A stretch of 5,638 nt of DNA, taken from assembly GCA_964424545.1 (NCBI GenBank), contig CAYRJN010000228.1, forward strand, positions 1-5,638, written 5' to 3'. The stretch comes from JAUVIB01 sp964424545 (GTDB lineage: Bacteria; Calditrichota; Calditrichia; Calditrichales; Calditrichaceae). The notes under the pieces were generated by a model. The model saw only the letters and a list, made by a program, of their open reading frames with translations. It was not told where the DNA came from and did no database searches. Made by a program: the position numbers and the translations under genes. Below are positions 5,574-5,638 of the stretch, piece by piece. The stretch's first letter is position 1, and each line of letters begins with the position of its first letter.

Positions 5574-5638
5574 CCCGCAAAAGGATTAAGTCCGTAATTT
5601 TGTGTAAAAAGAAAAAAAAAGTGAAAATTTGCCACATC

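Overview
The window is a compact, AT-rich bacterial chromosome segment in which every supported gene lies on the minus strand. Reading from right to left, the order is truA (tRNA pseudouridine synthase), a small transaldolase, a membrane-anchored HtrA/Deg serine protease, a PurC-family (SAICAR synthetase-like) protein, psd (phosphatidylserine decarboxylase) and pssA (CDP-diacylglycerol-serine phosphatidyltransferase). A gene-poor stretch of about 625 bp follows. At the extreme left edge lie the first codons of what looks like tatA, the twin-arginine translocase subunit.

Layout: 5513-5638 carries a good sigma70-type promoter for truA. The gaps truA/tal (32 bp), tal/htrA (16 bp), purC/psd (1 bp) and psd/pssA (0 bp) are operon-like. 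The only large gap in the cluster is the 147 bp between htrA and purC, so purC-psd-pssA may be a separate or semi-independent unit. Psd and PssA catalyse the two committed steps of phosphatidylethanolamine synthesis, CDP-DAG + Ser -> PS -> PE. The HtrA and Tat proteins act in envelope quality control and protein export. TruA and the transaldolase are housekeeping enzymes with no evident link to the others beyond co-transcription.

Organism: short PSD, bacterial PssA, an HtrA with one PDZ domain and Tat suggest a PE-making, probably Gram-negative bacterium. Clear Shine-Dalgarno sequences (AGGAG, GGAGG, AAGGAG) and TTG/GTG starts argue against typical Bacteroidetes. An uncultivated lineage is plausible, but I cannot name a phylum from this sequence.

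The most unusual item is the PurC homologue. It aligns almost without gaps to E. coli PurC through residue ~200 and keeps the nucleotide-site residues, yet several residues normally invariant in the CAIR/aspartate site are replaced (R94->Y, S100->R, D129->G, D175->N). It may be a neofunctionalised or strongly drifted ligase. The second notable item is the 27-651 intergenic region, which holds a perfect 13-bp hairpin and layered direct and inverted repeats resembling decayed REP/MITE-type elements. I see no CRISPR, IS element, tRNA or rRNA.
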